DNA from: Spirochaetales bacterium
GTDB taxonomy: Bacteria; Spirochaetota; Spirochaetia; DSM-27196; Salinispiraceae
Length of the DNA stretch: 64,000 nucleotides
Direction: 5' to 3'
NCBI GenBank assembly: GCA_009991955.1
Contig: JAACWS010000011.1
Coordinates: 1-64,000 of the forward strand
Positions 32,638-42,537 of the stretch are shown in pieces (within the stretch, counting starts at the first letter, position 1; each line of letters starts with the position of its first letter). Made by a program: the position numbers and the translations under genes. Below the pieces are notes generated by a model. That model did no database searches. It was not told where the DNA came from and was given only the letters and a program-made list of their open reading frames with translations.

Positions 32638-34575
32638 TTAGCCCTTGTCCAGACCAAACTCCTTTTCATCTTCGGTCTCAGCAAAGCGAGTCACTTTGAC
32701 CAGGCCATTTTCATACACAAAGGTAACAGCCTTGAACTCGTTTCGTACCTCCAAAGGTGCATCTTTAATGAGAACCTTGACACCCGGGAAGACCCGTGCC
32801 GAGGCGGAAATTTTTCCGTTACTTTTAAGTTCTGCAAGATACGATTCGGTATCCTTAATTTCGTCACTAACCTCTTCGATAGAGTTAACAATTTCATTTT
32901 TCTGGCTAATAAGATTTCTTAGGAAGGTTTCTTTCTCGGGGGTGAGTTCTTTCTTTACCTTCTTTGCTTTTTCAAGCGTCAAGATATTAAGTTTTATTTC
33001 TTCGAGGCTTTTGTCATCCGCGGCTTTTCGGGCCTGAAGCTCCTCCAGCTTGGATTTGGTTTTTGGATCGTTTCCAACTTCGAGCAGAGTCTCCATCCCC
33101 GCTATTGAGCCCAGGGTTTTTGCAGTAATAATTTCGCTGGCCCGGAGATTCCCCCCGACAATACTTGCCCGCTTTCCACGACAGATAATTTTTTTATCGC
33201 TATTGACCATCGAGTTGATGATGCCGTCGCTTACTACGACGTACCCGCTAGCTTCTACGTTCGAGTTTTCTATAAACTTTGACCATATTGACCCTCCAGC
33301 CCGTACCTGGCCCGAGCTCTTACCGTTAATTCCCTGGCGTACGATAATATCCCCTTCTGCGTCGAGTTCGCATCGCCCAACGCTGCCGAGTATTTCGATA
33401 TTACCCGCTGCTTTGACAGCGAAGCCATCTTCTACGCTCCCCTTTACAACAACCGAGCCAAGGAAAAGGATATTTCCACTTTTAAGGTCAACATTCCCGT
33501 TAACCATGTAGACTGGTTCTACGGTGATTCTTCCTCCGATAAGCAGTACTTGACCATTTGCAGAGGCCAGGGCTTGGGAACCGTCATTTGAGAGCTTAAC
33601 GTTGTTTCCAATTTCAAGGGCTGCAGGCTTACCATCCTTCGCAGGAAGGGCCTTTCCGGTTACCGTATGACCATTGGCGCCTCGTTTTGGCGGTACTAAT
33701 TTCGCCAATACTTGGCCCTCAACTACGTTATTAATCTTGTTCAACTCTTTGTAGTCGACCTTTCCATCGATCTCTTTGAGGCGAATCTTGCTGGTTTCGG
33801 TTTCGAAGTTGAAAACGATACGTCCATCATCGCCGTTTTCGGGTTTTTGACCTTGGGCCACCAGTAGCCGTTCATTATACGGTGGAGTTGCAGCGATGTT
33901 TTCGATATCTTCTTCTAAATGACCATAAACAACATTATTCGCTCTGAGAAATGCGATGATATCCTCCGCCCGAGGATCTGCGCCCCTTGGTCCCGGGGGA
34001 CGAATCATGATGTAAGCCTTCATTTCGTAATCGACGATCTCGATGGTGATGAGGGCATCTTCTAAAGAATTATGGTCATAGGCGCCGATGGGTACAAATT
34101 CATCATCCGCTCGCTTCAGGATCTTGCCCACCAGCGCCTTGTCATAGGTGCCGTGGAAACGATTGGCTATTGCCTCGTACACTTGTCGCTCGGTTACCCG
34201 AGCACCACCCTTGAGTGGAGGAGAAACTCGAAGCATAAGACCAACCTCGTCTTTGCGAATAAAGAATTTTCCATCGACTGGAGCTTCCTCATCGTCATCA
34301 AAACTCATGTCTCCAAAGGACTCTTCGTGTAAGGCTTCTACCCCCGCCGCTTTATAGGCGAGAATTATTGTAGGCTTCTTACCGACTCCAAACATACCTT
34401 TGTTGCCTGGATCAAGAATTTCGTAGTCGATCTTTTTAATCCCAAGGCCCAACTCTATAGAAGCTTGTTGCAACGCTTCTTCTAGACTATCGGCAGACAC
34501 ATTTATGAACTTTTGTGAACGCCCTTCATCAAGTTTTCCCTGCATAAATTTTTGAATTTCTTGAAAAGTAACCAT
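32638..34575 (-). CDS. fapA: FapA (DUF342) family protein with N-terminal Jag_N domain
   Basis: 645 residues. Residues about 20-75 (FINVSADSLEEALQQASIELGLGIKKIDYEILDPGNKGMFGVGKKPTI) match the Jag N-terminal domain. After a linker the protein continues as DUF342: repeated short beta units (VVVKGSVEDGFAVKAAGNIEILGSVGRCELDAEGDIIVRQGINGKSSGQVRAGGSI), forming a beta solenoid, then a coiled coil near residues 500-570 and a C-terminal beta part. FapA proteins influence polar assembly or number of flagella and membrane-associated complexes. It lies 3 bases after the sigma factor gene. Confidence 0.85.
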   Translation of the reverse strand: MVTFQEIQKFMQGKLDEGRSQKFINVSADSLEEALQQASIELGLGIKKIDYEILDPGNKGMFGVGKKPTIILAYKAAGVEALHEESFGDMSFDDDEEAPVDGKFFIRKDEVGLMLRVSPPLKGGARVTERQVYEAIANRFHGTYDKALVGKILKRADDEFVPIGAYDHNSLEDALITIEIVDYEMKAYIMIRPPGPRGADPRAEDIIAFLRANNVVYGHLEEDIENIAATPPYNERLLVAQGQKPENGDDGRIVFNFETETSKIRLKEIDGKVDYKELNKINNVVEGQVLAKLVPPKRGANGHTVTGKALPAKDGKPAALEIGNNVKLSNDGSQALASANGQVLLIGGRITVEPVYMVNGNVDLKSGNILFLGSVVVKGSVEDGFAVKAAGNIEILGSVGRCELDAEGDIIVRQGINGKSSGQVRAGGSIWSKFIENSNVEASGYVVVSDGIINSMVNSDKKIICRGKRASIVGGNLRASEIITAKTLGSIAGMETLLEVGNDPKTKSKLEELQARKAADDKSLEEIKLNILTLEKAKKVKKELTPEKETFLRNLISQKNEIVNSIEEVSDEIKDTESYLAELKSNGKISASARVFPGVKVLIKDAPLEVRNEFKAVTFVYENGLVKVTRFAETEDEKEFGLDKG

Positions 34576-34578
34576 TTT

Positions 34579-35364
34579 CTACATGATACCTTTTCTCACA
34601 TTCGTGAGTTTTGCCTTGAGTCGCATAATTGCCTTTGTATGTAATTGACTTACTCGAGACTCGGTAACTTCAAGCACCTTTCCTATTTCCTTCAAGGTAA
34701 GGTCTTCGTAATAGTACAATACCAGTACTTTCTTTTCTTTATCCGGTAATTCTTGAATCGCTTGTACTATCACCCGCTTAATTTCTTCTTTTTCGACGAT
34801 AGTATCGGGATTCAAATTTTGGGGACTCTCTATGCTATCGGCAATCGAGACCTTATCGTTATCGTCTCCGGTATACCACACGTCATTCAAGGATAGTATC
34901 GATGTTCCCGAAACCTTCATCATAGCTTTCTCGAAATCTTTATTATTCATTCCGAGTTCTTTTGCTATCTCCGAGTCTGTCGCCGATCGACCGAGCGAGG
35001 ACTCAAGTTTCCGTACGGCTTCTTCTATCTCTCGACCTTTTTGTCGAACCGAGCGTGGTACCCAGTCGATCGAACGAAGCTCGTCGAATATTGCGCCTCT
35101 AATACGAGTAACCGCATAGGTTTTGAACTTCACGTGTTTCTCGGGATCAAACTTCTCAATCGCGTCGAAAAGTCCGAAGACCCCGTATCCCACCAAGTCA
35201 TCGAACTCTACATTCTGAGGCATTCCTACAGCAACCTTCCCGGCTACGTACTTAACCAGAGGCGCGTATTGTTTAATGAGGGATTCCCGAATAGAAGGAT
35301 TCTTCGTCTTCTTATAGTCCTTCCACAACTCAAGTTCATCTTTCTCGGTTAGCTGCTCAGCCAT
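34579..35364 (-). CDS. fliA: Flagellar sigma factor (sigma-28, FliA/WhiG type)
   Basis: 261 residues. Region 2 ([54 protein letters not shown]) binds core polymerase and the -10 element; region 3 follows; region 4 helix-turn-helix is [29 protein letters not shown]. It should transcribe late motility genes such as flagellins, which are not in the window. AAGGAAC precedes the ATG. No flgM anti-sigma gene is seen nearby, though spirochaetes do not always keep it adjacent. Confidence 0.93.
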   Translation of the reverse strand: MAEQLTEKDELELWKDYKKTKNPSIRESLIKQYAPLVKYVAGKVAVGMPQNVEFDDLVGYGVFGLFDAIEKFDPEKHVKFKTYAVTRIRGAIFDELRSIDWVPRSVRQKGREIEEAVRKLESSLGRSATDSEIAKELGMNNKDFEKAMMKVSGTSILSLNDVWYTGDDNDKVSIADSIESPQNLNPDTIVEKEEIKRVIVQAIQELPDKEKKVLVLYYYEDLTLKEIGKVLEVTESRVSQLHTKAIMRLKAKLTNVRKGIM

Positions 35365-35373
35365 ACAAGTTCC

Positions 35374-36063
35374 TTATGTCGCCTTTTTTAGGGCCGTGGA
35401 GATTGCTTTCGCAATAATCTGGGGGTCCATCGTCTCTGGTAGCCCCGCAGAACCTGACCTTTTCGAACGCCCTGAGTTTGTACTTACCGGTTCTCCTTCT
35501 TCGAGGGTGCCTTCGGTATCATTATTTTCTTTTGTCGAACTCACAAAACTCGATTCAAATCCGGCGATATCCGGAAGATTATCCCCGGAAGCATCGCTTC
35601 CTTCATCGCCAAAAAATTCCGCTGAATTTCCACTATGTTCCAGAGATTCTCCCAAACTTACTGCAGAAACTCTCTCTTCGACTACCTCTTCCACTACCTG
35701 GGACAAACTAGAATCCCCCGTAAAAAGATTACCATCTTCTTGATCATCTTGGCCAAGGGATTCAACACCCCCATCCTCATCTTGAATCAAAATGTTAACT
35801 CGCTGTCTCGTTCTTTGGACATTTCCTTCCCCCGAATCTTCAGGCCCCCCTAAGTCACTAGCAGGTCTTCCACTCGCGGGCACGTCTAACAGTTCAGGAA
35901 GGAATCGCCTTACCAAGAAAGTAACGAAAAAACTACCAACTCCAAAAATGAGAGCACTAACTAGAGCTCGTAAAAAAACTGTCACAAGAGTATTACCCGA
36001 AATGAAGCCTAACATTAGGGCTAGTACAAAAGTAATACCCGATCCAAATACGGTAATTTTCAC
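35374..36063 (-). CDS. Membrane protein of unknown function, flagellar operon
   Basis: 229 residues. Two membrane helices near the N-terminus (GSGITFVLALMLGFISG and VTVFLRALVSALIFGVGSFFVTFLV) are followed by about 160 acidic, Ser/Glu/Asp-rich residues that are probably disordered, and a short C-terminal helix (MDPQIIAKAISTALKK). I start it at GTG 36063 because AAAGGA lies just before it; the frame to 36162 would overlap flhG and add a hydrophilic stretch. Same position as unknown genes in Treponema and Borrelia flagellar operons. No function inferred. Confidence 0.7.
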   Translation of the reverse strand: MKITVFGSGITFVLALMLGFISGNTLVTVFLRALVSALIFGVGSFFVTFLVRRFLPELLDVPASGRPASDLGGPEDSGEGNVQRTRQRVNILIQDEDGGVESLGQDDQEDGNLFTGDSSLSQVVEEVVEERVSAVSLGESLEHSGNSAEFFGDEGSDASGDNLPDIAGFESSFVSSTKENNDTEGTLEEGEPVSTNSGRSKRSGSAGLPETMDPQIIAKAISTALKKAT

Positions 36064-36142
36064 AAAAAATCCTTTCTCTGCTCCCGTCCTCCAGGATTCT
36101 CTTTTTCCCAGTGTACCCTGAACGGCAGGAATCTTCCAGGTT

Positions 36143-37009
36143 TCATTCCCCCGTACCTCCAAATAGTTTCTTCAAGAACCGGGTAATTCCCCCACCTTCT
36201 CTATACTCAACTTTTTCTAGCCTACTAACTATTTGGTGTATACATGCTGTTGCCTTGCCCTTAGGATCTACTACCGAAAAAGGTTTTTGTTTTAACACAG
36301 CCTGCTGTACCATTGGGTCTTCGTAGACATATCCCAGATAGTCTACCTTGAGGTTAAGGAATTGACTGGCAATATTAATGACTCGTTCGGCTACTTTTTT
36401 TCCTTCGGTTACAGATTTTACACGGTTTACTATTAACTTTAGACCCATACCGTTCGACTCAATTTCGGTGGCGATAATTTTAATAATTCCGTAAGCATCG
36501 GTGATAGCCGTTGGCTCCGGGGTCGTGATAATAATCGCTTCGTCCGCCGCGGCCACAAACGATAACACGTTATTTGAAACTCCCGCAGAAGTGTCGATAA
36601 TTATGACGTCTGCACTCGAAAGTTCGCTTAACTCCTGGATGAAATTATTCCTTTCATCGTCGGTCAGATTGGCAATTTTCGAGAAGCCGCTAGCCCCCGC
36701 AACTATTTGAATTCCATAGTTTGTGTCCATGATGATATCTTTCATGGTCTTTTGTTTACGAATCAAATGATACAGATTGTACTTGGGAATAATTCCTAAA
36801 ACGACGTTGACATTTGCTAATCCTAGGTCCGCATCCATGAGGATGACTTTTTTGCCTATTTTTGCGTAGGCGAGGGCGAGGTTTGTAGAAATATTCGTCT
36901 TTCCTACCCCTCCCTTCCCACTTGCTATGGTGATGATTCGGGTACGAGATTTCCCCCCTTGAGGATTTTGTTTCATTATTTCCCGTAGGGCTTCAGCTTG
37001 ATCTGCCAT
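36143..37009 (-). CDS. flhG: FlhG (FleN/YlxH), MinD-like ATPase
   Basis: 288 residues. Deviant Walker A SGKGGVGKTN near residue 30, A' motif LMDADLGLANVNVVLG and B motif VIIIDTSAG identify the MinD/ParA superfamily. FlhG counts and positions flagella by controlling FlhF; in spirochaetes this sets how many periplasmic flagella arise at each end. The N-terminus MADQAEALREIMKQ is the helix that activates FlhF GTPase in other bacteria. The flhF stop and flhG start are adjacent. Confidence 0.93.
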   Translation of the reverse strand: MADQAEALREIMKQNPQGGKSRTRIITIASGKGGVGKTNISTNLALAYAKIGKKVILMDADLGLANVNVVLGIIPKYNLYHLIRKQKTMKDIIMDTNYGIQIVAGASGFSKIANLTDDERNNFIQELSELSSADVIIIDTSAGVSNNVLSFVAAADEAIIITTPEPTAITDAYGIIKIIATEIESNGMGLKLIVNRVKSVTEGKKVAERVINIASQFLNLKVDYLGYVYEDPMVQQAVLKQKPFSVVDPKGKATACIHQIVSRLEKVEYREGGGITRFLKKLFGGTGE

Positions 37010-38245
37010 TTATTGCTCCGTTTTTTTGTTAGAATGCCGTTCTTCTAGGGCACTACGATTCATTTTGAAACCCTCAAGATTTATAAGAAGTTGTACAACC
37101 TCAGCCCTTTGAATGTCGTGAGGCACCGACTGGCCATTTGTCATGAAGGATAAGGTCTTTCCTTTTTCCCAAAGGGAACTGACAATGGCTCCAACCTTGC
37201 TAGTCTCATCGAGTTTCGTAATAATAACCGATTGATAGCCGAAAGGTTCAAACTGTTGCAGTATCTCTAACATGTCCGAACATTTCGTGGTTGCACTCAT
37301 TGCCAAGTGCACCTCTGCCGATGCTCCCGCAGAAGCCAAGAGGGCTTTCATTTTTCCGAGGGTTGCGTAGTCTTTGGGACTTTTTCCTATGGTATCGATA
37401 AAAATGACGTCGGCGTCGGAGTAAAGGTCCAAGTATTTTCGTAGGTCTGAAGAACTCTCGACCGCGGAGACGGGTATTTCCATAATTTGGCCGTAGGTTT
37501 CGATTTGTTGCCGAGCACCGATACGATAGTTGTCGATAGTGAGAATTCTTACTTCTTTTCGACGTTTGGGTCCAGGAGATGCATTTTCTCCCTGTTCGAT
37601 TCCTAGCCGATGCATTGCCGCCAGTTTGGCTATTGTGGTTGTTTTTCCGACCCCCGTCGGACCAACTAGAATAAAGACATTAGGCTGTTCTGGTTTTCGT
37701 AGGGTGTGAATACAAATTGCATCACCTATCCACTCGATAACTTTCTGATGTACAACCTCGGTGTCCTGGAGGGTTTCTACGGACAGTTCCCGCCGCAGTC
37801 TTTGAAGAATATCCTGAGAAAACTTCCGACTAAATTCGTTGTCTTGAAGGAGGTCTTGAATCTCTTTAAATAGTGGCTGTTCGTGGGACATCCCGTTGGA
37901 GTAGTGTTTTTGGCTCTCGACGGCAACCTTGAGTTCCCTTAGTTCTTTAAGCAAGGTGTCTTGGACAGGGTCTTTTTTGCCGACGGTTTCGAGGATTTTT
38001 TTCTTTTCTTCGTGAAAGTCACCGGGTGCCGGACGTTTCATCAAGGGTTCTTTTGTAATGTAACCATGAACCTCGATCATATCCCTGGGAAATAGGCCCA
38101 AGAATCCACCGACCCGAGTTTTCTTCTGGGTTAGTACCTTTGCTCTTTCGCCGTACTGGCTCAGTATTCGTTCGTGGGCTTCTCGATATGATGCTGCTTG
38201 CTCGATGAAGTACTCGTACTTACTACCCGTGGTGTGTTGGTTCAT
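37010..38245 (-). CDS. flhF: FlhF, SRP-type GTPase
   Basis: 411 residues. N-terminal B domain (YFIEQAASYREAHERILSQYGERAKVLTQKK), then NG domains: G1 [33 protein letters not shown]3 DTIGKSPKD and G4 TKLDE. It recruits early basal body parts to the pole. Its start overlaps the flhA stop by four bases (ATGA type). GCGGAG lies upstream. Confidence 0.94.
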   Translation of the reverse strand: MNQHTTGSKYEYFIEQAASYREAHERILSQYGERAKVLTQKKTRVGGFLGLFPRDMIEVHGYITKEPLMKRPAPGDFHEEKKKILETVGKKDPVQDTLLKELRELKVAVESQKHYSNGMSHEQPLFKEIQDLLQDNEFSRKFSQDILQRLRRELSVETLQDTEVVHQKVIEWIGDAICIHTLRKPEQPNVFILVGPTGVGKTTTIAKLAAMHRLGIEQGENASPGPKRRKEVRILTIDNYRIGARQQIETYGQIMEIPVSAVESSSDLRKYLDLYSDADVIFIDTIGKSPKDYATLGKMKALLASAGASAEVHLAMSATTKCSDMLEILQQFEPFGYQSVIITKLDETSKVGAIVSSLWEKGKTLSFMTNGQSVPHDIQRAEVVQLLINLEGFKMNRSALEERHSNKKTEQ

Positions 38246-40326
38246 AGTGTAATCTCCGCTAATCCTTCTACCCGTATATTATCTATAATTTCAGGAACCG
38301 ATAATACTACTAAATCTGGAATATCTCGCTTTGTGCTTTCTTTGACTAAGGGGCGAACTGCCTCTTGGGTCAGGATAAGGGGGAAATAGCCCTGTTCTTG
38401 AACATTTTTCACGGTGTTTAGGACACTGTTTATATAGCGTCGGTGAACGTCCGGTTCTAAACCGGTAATAGGTCCCTTGGCGGTCTCGACTTTCGAGTCG
38501 AGAATCTGTTGTTCGAGGGTAGGATTCATTGTAATGACGTGGAGAACTTTCTCTTCGTCGACATAATTTAAGGTGATTTGTCGAGCCAAGCCCTGTCGAG
38601 CCTTTTCGGTAAGGTAACCGATATCTTTTGTCAGCTTTCCATAATCTGCAAGGCTTTCGAGAATAGAAACCATGTTACGGATACTTACCTGTTCTCGCAG
38701 CAGACTCTGGAGTACCTTCTGGACATCGCCAATTCCTAGTATCCCCTGCACCTCGTCGACCACCGCAGGATAGTCTTTCTTTAGAGTGTCTAGAATTGCC
38801 TTTACTTCTTGCCGTCCCAGTATTTCGGAAGCATGTCGTTTGATGAGTTCGGTTAAGTGGGTCGCAATAATCGAGGGGGGATCGACAACGGTGAACCCTT
38901 CGCGCTCGGCGCGATCTCGATTTTCTTCATTTATCCACTTAGCCGGAAGTCCAAAAGCCGGGTCCGTCGTGCGCTCCCCGGGTATGTCTGATTGTACTCC
39001 ACCGGGGTTAATCGAAAGGTACATTCCCATTCGAAGAGTTCCTTTTCCTACCTCTACTCCCCGAATCTTCAGACAGTACTCCGCAGGATCCAGGCGCATA
39101 TTGTCGATTATTCGAATACGTGGAACTACAAGCCCCAGGTCCAGGGCCGACTCCCTTCGAATTTTTGTAATCCGCTCAAGAAGTTCGGCTCCCTTCTCTT
39201 TATCAACGAGCGAAATAAGGCCATATCCTAATTCGAGACTAATAGGATCCAAGGGTGCGATAGGACTAATTTCTTGGGGGGCCTCGGTCGTTTGGCCACC
39301 CCGGGCCTTTGCTGCCTGGTTGCTTCGGTCTTTTACGATTTCGTTCTTACTCAAAATAAAGGCTAAGTATCCTGAAGCAATTGCCATTGGCAAAAGGATG
39401 TACCAAGGAAATCCCGGAAGAAAGGCGAGGACCAAAAGAAAGATTGCTGAAATCCAGTAGATTTTACCCTGTCGGCTGAACTGAGATGTTAAGTCCTTAC
39501 CGAATGTAGCCTCAGAAACGCTTCGGGTTACAATGATACCTGTAGCCGTTGAAACCAAGAGGGCAGGAAACTGAGATATGAGCCCATCCCCGATAGTAAG
39601 AGAAATATAGGTATTTACAGCAACTTCGAGGCTTTCTCCATGTAATGTTAGCCCGACGATCATACCACCAATAATGTTTATTACGGTAATGAGAATTCCG
39701 ACAGTGACATTTCCTTGTACAAATTTACTGGCACCATCCATCGCTCCGTAGAAGTCCGCTTCCCGTTGAAGGTCCCTTTTCCTTTGACTTGCTTCGGTTT
39801 CGCTCAGCAGTCCGCTGGAATATTCCGAATCGATGGCCATTTGTTTTCCAGGCATTGCATCGAGGGTAAAGCGGGCAGCAACTTCGGCAACTCGGGTCGC
39901 ACCCTTGGTAATTACCAAAAACTGCACCGCTATAACGATTATGTAGATAACCACCCCAATAACAAGACCCTCGGTTCCTTCGGTTCCTACGACGAATCGG
40001 CCAAAACTTCGTACCAGGCGGCCATCAAAATCGGCTCCCTGGGCCAAAATTAGTCGTGTCGACGAAACATTCAAGGCGAGACTAAAGACCGTAGAAATAA
40101 GGAGTATCGTAGGAAAGATCGAAAAATCCAGGGCCCTACTGGTGTATAAAACGATGAGCATTATAAGAAGGGTCGAAATCAGGTTAAAGGCCTGAAAAAG
40201 GTCGAGGAGTACAGTGGGCAAAGGAATGATGAGCATCATGACAATTACAATGACACCGGCTGCGACCAGAACGTCGCTTCGCTCTTTCGTAAAATTAGCG
40301 GCCATCGCTTGGGTAATATCTGCCAT
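38242..40326 (-). CDS. flhA: FlhA, flagellar export gate protein
   Basis: 694 residues. About eight membrane helices in the first 330 residues, including the conserved FHIPEP region (KFVQGNVTVGILITVINIIGGMIVG) with charged residues needed for proton-driven export, then a cytoplasmic domain that forms the nonameric ring docking chaperones and late substrates. Overlaps flhB by one base (TAATG), implying translational coupling. Confidence 0.95.
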   Translation of the reverse strand: MADITQAMAANFTKERSDVLVAAGVIVIVMMLIIPLPTVLLDLFQAFNLISTLLIMLIVLYTSRALDFSIFPTILLISTVFSLALNVSSTRLILAQGADFDGRLVRSFGRFVVGTEGTEGLVIGVVIYIIVIAVQFLVITKGATRVAEVAARFTLDAMPGKQMAIDSEYSSGLLSETEASQRKRDLQREADFYGAMDGASKFVQGNVTVGILITVINIIGGMIVGLTLHGESLEVAVNTYISLTIGDGLISQFPALLVSTATGIIVTRSVSEATFGKDLTSQFSRQGKIYWISAIFLLVLAFLPGFPWYILLPMAIASGYLAFILSKNEIVKDRSNQAAKARGGQTTEAPQEISPIAPLDPISLELGYGLISLVDKEKGAELLERITKIRRESALDLGLVVPRIRIIDNMRLDPAEYCLKIRGVEVGKGTLRMGMYLSINPGGVQSDIPGERTTDPAFGLPAKWINEENRDRAEREGFTVVDPPSIIATHLTELIKRHASEILGRQEVKAILDTLKKDYPAVVDEVQGILGIGDVQKVLQSLLREQVSIRNMVSILESLADYGKLTKDIGYLTEKARQGLARQITLNYVDEEKVLHVITMNPTLEQQILDSKVETAKGPITGLEPDVHRRYINSVLNTVKNVQEQGYFPLILTQEAVRPLVKESTKRDIPDLVVLSVPEIIDNIRVEGLAEITL

Positions 40327-41462
40327 TATCCGACCTCCTTTCTGCCTTTATTCATCCGGTAAATTTCTTTGAATACGGTGACTACTGCTTCGTAGTATTG
40401 CTCGGGTATGGTATCGCCTAATTCGACCTCGGCGTAGAGGGCTCGAGCAAGGGGCCTGTTTTCTATAACTGGAACGTCGTTTTCAAAGGCGATTTGTTTG
40501 ATTCGTTGGGCTAGGGTATCAACTCCCTTGGCAACAACCGTTGGTGCGGTCATCGCCTGGGCCTTATAGGCGAGAGCCACGGCGTAGTGAGTAGGGTTGG
40601 TAATAATTACGTCGGCTTTTGGTACTTCGCGCATGATGTTTTGGGACAAGATCTCCCTCATCCTCTGGCGCATTCGATTTTTGATCATCGGGTCGCCTTC
40701 GTAGTTTTTACGTTCTTCTTTTATTTCTTGTTTCGACATTTTCAAGGTTTCAAGGTGTTGCCGCCGTTGAAACCAGTAGTCAACAAGGGACAAAACGAGG
40801 AGGATAATGGTTGTTTCGATAACCATTGCAAAGGATATTTCGGCAACCAAACCAAATCCCCGCATATATCCAATTTTCATTGCGTTCATGAGTTCTGGAA
40901 GCCGCCCTTGGATGTTCAAGTAGGCGACCGCTCCAATGATGATAATTTTTCCTAAGGATTTGAAGAGATTATAGAGGGCTTCGGTCGAAAAAAGTGCCCG
41001 TTGAAAAAACTTAACAAAATTTGGTGCAATCCGCTTGAAGTCGGGAACCAAAGGTTTGGTGGTAAAGAGAAATCCCACCTGGAATACATTGCCGATAATG
41101 GCGGCAATTACTACAACCGCAAAGACAGGCCATAACAAACGGAAGAAATACTCGTAGAATCCTCGAGCAACCACACCACTTGTTACAGGATCTACTTGGG
41201 TAGACAACACTAAGTAGTAGGTGAGCATTTGGCCCATAGTCTCTAAAAAACCCTGGCCTATAACTGCAAAGGTTATAACGGCGAAAAGAAGTACGATAGC
41301 CGAAGTGACATCGGGACTTTTTGCAACCTTGCCTTCCTCTCGGGCTTTCCGAATTTTGTGTTCGGTAGGATCCTCGGTACGTCCTTCTTCTTCGGCTGCA
41401 AACCACTGGGTACCCATCGAATCCAAAAGAAGTAGGAGTTCATCCCTAGCTACCAAGGTCAT
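40326..41462 (-). CDS. flhB: FlhB, export gate and specificity switch
   Basis: 378 residues. Four membrane helices, then a cytoplasmic domain with the autocleavage site N289-P-T-H, where cleavage between Asn and Pro switches export from hook to filament substrates. The usual FlhB start EEEGRTEDPTEHKIRKAREEG comes after an extra 22 residues, but AGGGGG before the ATG at 41462 supports the longer start. Overlaps fliR by four bases. Confidence 0.94.
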   Translation of the reverse strand: MTLVARDELLLLLDSMGTQWFAAEEEGRTEDPTEHKIRKAREEGKVAKSPDVTSAIVLLFAVITFAVIGQGFLETMGQMLTYYLVLSTQVDPVTSGVVARGFYEYFFRLLWPVFAVVVIAAIIGNVFQVGFLFTTKPLVPDFKRIAPNFVKFFQRALFSTEALYNLFKSLGKIIIIGAVAYLNIQGRLPELMNAMKIGYMRGFGLVAEISFAMVIETTIILLVLSLVDYWFQRRQHLETLKMSKQEIKEERKNYEGDPMIKNRMRQRMREILSQNIMREVPKADVIITNPTHYAVALAYKAQAMTAPTVVAKGVDTLAQRIKQIAFENDVPVIENRPLARALYAEVELGDTIPEQYYEAVVTVFKEIYRMNKGRKEVG

Positions 41463-42244
41463 GGCGTAGCCCCCTGAATTTTTAGCAGGAAGGATGCTTC
41501 TACGAAGGCCTGTTCAATAAGCCCTATAAAACTCTCTAAAATGAGTGGCATAACCAAAATAAGTACCACGAAGGCAACGGTAATACTAATAGGAAATCCC
41601 AGCATAAGAAGATTCATTTGAGGTGCAGCTTTTGCTAAAAGTCCCATCGAGAGGGATACAAGGAAAAGGGTACCGATTATAGGAAATGCCAGAACTAAAG
41701 CTTGCTGAAACAGGACGCCCATTGCTCCAATGAAGAAACTCAGCCACTGCTCGCCGGCACTGGCGATCTGGTACGCGGAAATTGTCCGGAAGGAATATTG
41801 AACCCCCCCAAGGAAGGTTTTCTGTAATCCTCCCGAGGTAAGAAAGAGGAACATCGCCCCCAGGTTGAAATATTGGCCCAACAGGGGTAACTCTTCTTGG
41901 GACATCGGGTCAAAAACCATCGAGGCAGAAAAACCCATTTGCATGGAGAAAAACTGTCCTGCGGTCTGAAAAGCTGCATAGACAATCTGAATTACAAACC
42001 CATAAATAAGGCCGATAAAAACCTCACCGACGACAAGAAGCAGATACATGAGCGCAACGTCGGGGACCGGGTACATTTGAGTAACCGGAAAGACAACAAA
42101 GGTAACCAAGAGGGTAAAACCAGCCCTTGCGGCCCCAGGTATAGCTGCAGAACTAAGGAGAGGGGCCACCGAGGCAAGAGCAAATACCCGAGAAAAAATG
42201 AGAAAAAAAGTTGGGGCATTCGCTACCAGGTCAGACCAGAACAC
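41459..42244 (-). CDS. fliR: FliR, export gate protein
   Basis: 261 residues with about six membrane helices (FFLIFSRVFALASVAPLLSSAAIPGAARAGFTLLV and onward). FliR forms part of the FliPQR entry portal. Overlaps flhB by four bases and follows fliQ by 13 bases. Confidence 0.93.
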   Translation of the reverse strand: MFWSDLVANAPTFFLIFSRVFALASVAPLLSSAAIPGAARAGFTLLVTFVVFPVTQMYPVPDVALMYLLLVVGEVFIGLIYGFVIQIVYAAFQTAGQFFSMQMGFSASMVFDPMSQEELPLLGQYFNLGAMFLFLTSGGLQKTFLGGVQYSFRTISAYQIASAGEQWLSFFIGAMGVLFQQALVLAFPIIGTLFLVSLSMGLLAKAAPQMNLLMLGFPISITVAFVVLILVMPLILESFIGLIEQAFVEASFLLKIQGATP

Positions 42245-42257
42245 AAGAACTCCTTTT

Positions 42258-42527
42258 TTACCTTACCATCTGGGGTATTTGGTTGAACAATGCAACGGTA
42301 TAGTTCGCTAAGGTTCCCAGCATCCAAGGACCAAAGAACATAAGGGCAATAAGAATTGCTGCTATTTTTGGGACGAAAGTAAGGGTCTGTTCCTGAATCG
42401 AGGTGGTTGCCTGAAAAATCGATACTATGAGTCCAACAACCATACCAATGAGGAGAAGGGGTGCCGAAAGTATGAGCACCTGGAAAATACTTGTTCTCAA
42501 TAAAGTAACTGCGTAGCCTGCGTCCAC
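42258..42527 (-). CDS. fliQ: FliQ, export gate protein
   Basis: 89 residues, two membrane helices with the family pattern LSAPLLLIGMVVGLIVSIFQATTSIQEQTLTFVPK. Four copies join FliP and FliR in the portal. Ten bases separate it from fliP. Confidence 0.95.
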   Translation of the reverse strand: MDAGYAVTLLRTSIFQVLILSAPLLLIGMVVGLIVSIFQATTSIQEQTLTFVPKIAAILIALMFFGPWMLGTLANYTVALFNQIPQMVR

Positions 42528-42537
42528 CTACTTCCTC

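Noticed and set aside
38786-39460. 224-residue plus-strand open frame
   Set aside because: Antisense to flhA, which has clear family motifs.
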